DNA of 44,368 bases from an uncultured Methanobrevibacter sp. (GTDB lineage Archaea; Methanobacteriota; Methanobacteria; Methanobacteriales; Methanobacteriaceae), in assembly GCF_937881195.1 (NCBI RefSeq), contig NZ_CALGFC010000069.1, positions 1-44,368 on the forward strand. The letters run 5' to 3'. The position numbers were made by a program, and so were the translations under genes. Position 1 is the stretch's first letter. Each line of letters starts with the position of its first letter. Below, one piece after another: positions 43,740 to 44,368 of this stretch. Under the pieces are notes generated by a model that made no database searches, was not told the DNA's origin, and saw only the letters and a list, made by a program, of their open reading frames with translations.

Positions 43740-44368
43740 TTGGAAGATCAATTTTTTGCTAAATTACGTGAAATACAAAGAAAAGAACGTGCAAATAGTT
43801 CATTAGCTAGGGTAGGGACTGATTTTTATAAAAGAACTCATAGATATTTAGATAATATTAGGGAAATTGCTGTAAATGATCCTTTTTCTGAAGAAAGTGA
43901 CTTATTAAAGAATGCTCAAAGAGTAGCTACTGAAATTTGTGAGATTAGAGAACATAAGATTGCTGATGCAGCTGTCATGAATATACATAGATCTTATCAT
44001 CTTTTTCAGGGGAAACCCCAATTCGATTTAATTGATACAACACCTCTAAACATTACTGATGAGGAGGAAAAACTCTATTTTTCATTTGTCGATGTTTTAA
44101 AAGCTCATAGAAGATCTATATCTTTAGATGAATTAACAACTGATGATAATATTCAGGTAAATAATTTGGATTCTGAATCTAATTCAGAGGCTAATTCTAA
44201 TGCTAAATCTGACTCACTAAATAAAGATTCTAAAAAAATTAATAATGATAATATTTCAGATTATAGTTCAGATAGTATAATAGATAATAATAAAGTTATT
44301 ACTAATAATAATGATAATAAAGTTATTACTAATAATAATGATAATAAAGTTATTACTAATAATAATGA
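43740..44368 (+). CDS. GINS complex subunit, Gins51-like (runs off the window)
   Basis: Frame open from a TTG at 43740, with GAGATGAT 6 nt upstream, to the window edge (209 codons, no stop). The start, MEDQFFAKLREIQRKERA, and the helices FYKRTHRYLDNIREIAV, LLKNAQRVATEICEIREHKI and FVDVLKAHRRSISL look like the helical A domain of archaeal Gins51, part of the CMG-like replicative helicase with MCM and GAN/Cdc45. The position behind pcn fits. After ~residue 135 the sequence turns Asn/Ser/Asp-rich: in Gins51 a linker precedes the C-terminal B domain, which would lie beyond the window. The linker ends in an in-frame repeat. Confidence 0.78.
   Translation, partial: MEDQFFAKLREIQRKERANSSLARVGTDFYKRTHRYLDNIREIAVNDPFSEESDLLKNAQRVATEICEIREHKIADAAVMNIHRSYHLFQGKPQFDLIDTTPLNITDEEEKLYFSFVDVLKAHRRSISLDELTTDDNIQVNNLDSESNSEANSNAKSDSLNKDSKKINNDNISDYSSDSIIDNNKVITNNNDNKVITNNNDNKVITNNN
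44289..44368 (+). repeat. In-frame 27-bp tandem repeat in the GINS linker
   Basis: 27-bp units encoding NKVITNNND lie at 44289, 44316 and 44343 and are identical as far as seen; the third is cut by the window end, so the array may be longer. Confidence 0.95.

Noticed and set aside
1..44368. tRNA, rRNA, 7S RNA or other structured RNA genes
   Set aside because: In so AT-rich a genome these appear as GC-rich islands. None exists outside coding sequence, and no T-loop GTTCRAAT-like motif with a cloverleaf was seen.

Overview
The window looks like chromosome from a very AT-rich methanogenic archaeon of the order Methanobacteriales, most likely Methanobrevibacter or a close relative. The reasons are: archaeal RNA polymerase subunits F and L, TFS, L21e, Pus10, Dph2, exosome Csl4, archaeal GINS and PCNA; giant Asn-rich beta-helix adhesin-like proteins with NWWG..GP motifs, typical of gut Methanobrevibacter; DUF2149/DUF2162 proteins typical of methanogens; GGTGAT/GGAG ribosome binding sites; and TATA-box promoters. 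I found no tRNA, rRNA, insertion sequence or CRISPR array.

Layout. (1) 1-11.5 kb, plus strand: two giant secreted surface proteins. The first ends in a Gly/Ser linker and a membrane anchor. The second ends in Ig-like domains and a Lys-rich CARDB-like tail, and is preceded by five 28-bp tandem repeats. (2) 11.6-17.8 kb, minus strand: a TIM-barrel sugar isomerase/epimerase-like protein, then (in reading order) DUF2162 membrane protein, ExbB/MotA-like channel, DUF2149 (ExbD-like), EcfT, a fused double ATPase and an S component. The run starts behind a TATA box flanked by two abutting perfect palindromes. (3) 18.3-23.4 kb: hisF, an OGG1-type glycosylase, a Nudix hydrolase, a MarR regulator and an MFS-CBS fusion transporter; the last three share a candidate operator motif. 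(4) 23.8-26.1 kb: lysA-dapF (lysine/diaminopimelate). (5) 26.4-30.6 kb: the archaeal information-processing cluster rpl21e, rpoF, DUF655, ksgA, HemK2-type methyltransferase. (6) 30.8-35 kb: cyclophilin, argD, pus10, a purine phosphoribosyltransferase. (7) 35.5-44.4 kb: srp54, dph2, csl4, rpoL, a Nudix gene, tfs, an acidic membrane protein, pcn and the start of a Gins51-like gene that runs off the end.

The part most worth following is 13-18 kb. A proton-driven ExbB/ExbD-like pair, in a cell type not expected to have an outer membrane, sits next to a Cys-rich (CPCC) membrane protein and a complete ECF importer whose S component looks CbrT-like (corrinoid?). The whole run lies behind an elaborate palindromic control region. 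Within it, one gene changes codon usage abruptly in mid-sequence, which points to recombination. A second hidden pattern is an identical 18-base motif that begins exactly 3 nt after the stop codons of two unrelated genes (hpt and dph2) and is reiterated as tandem repeats.
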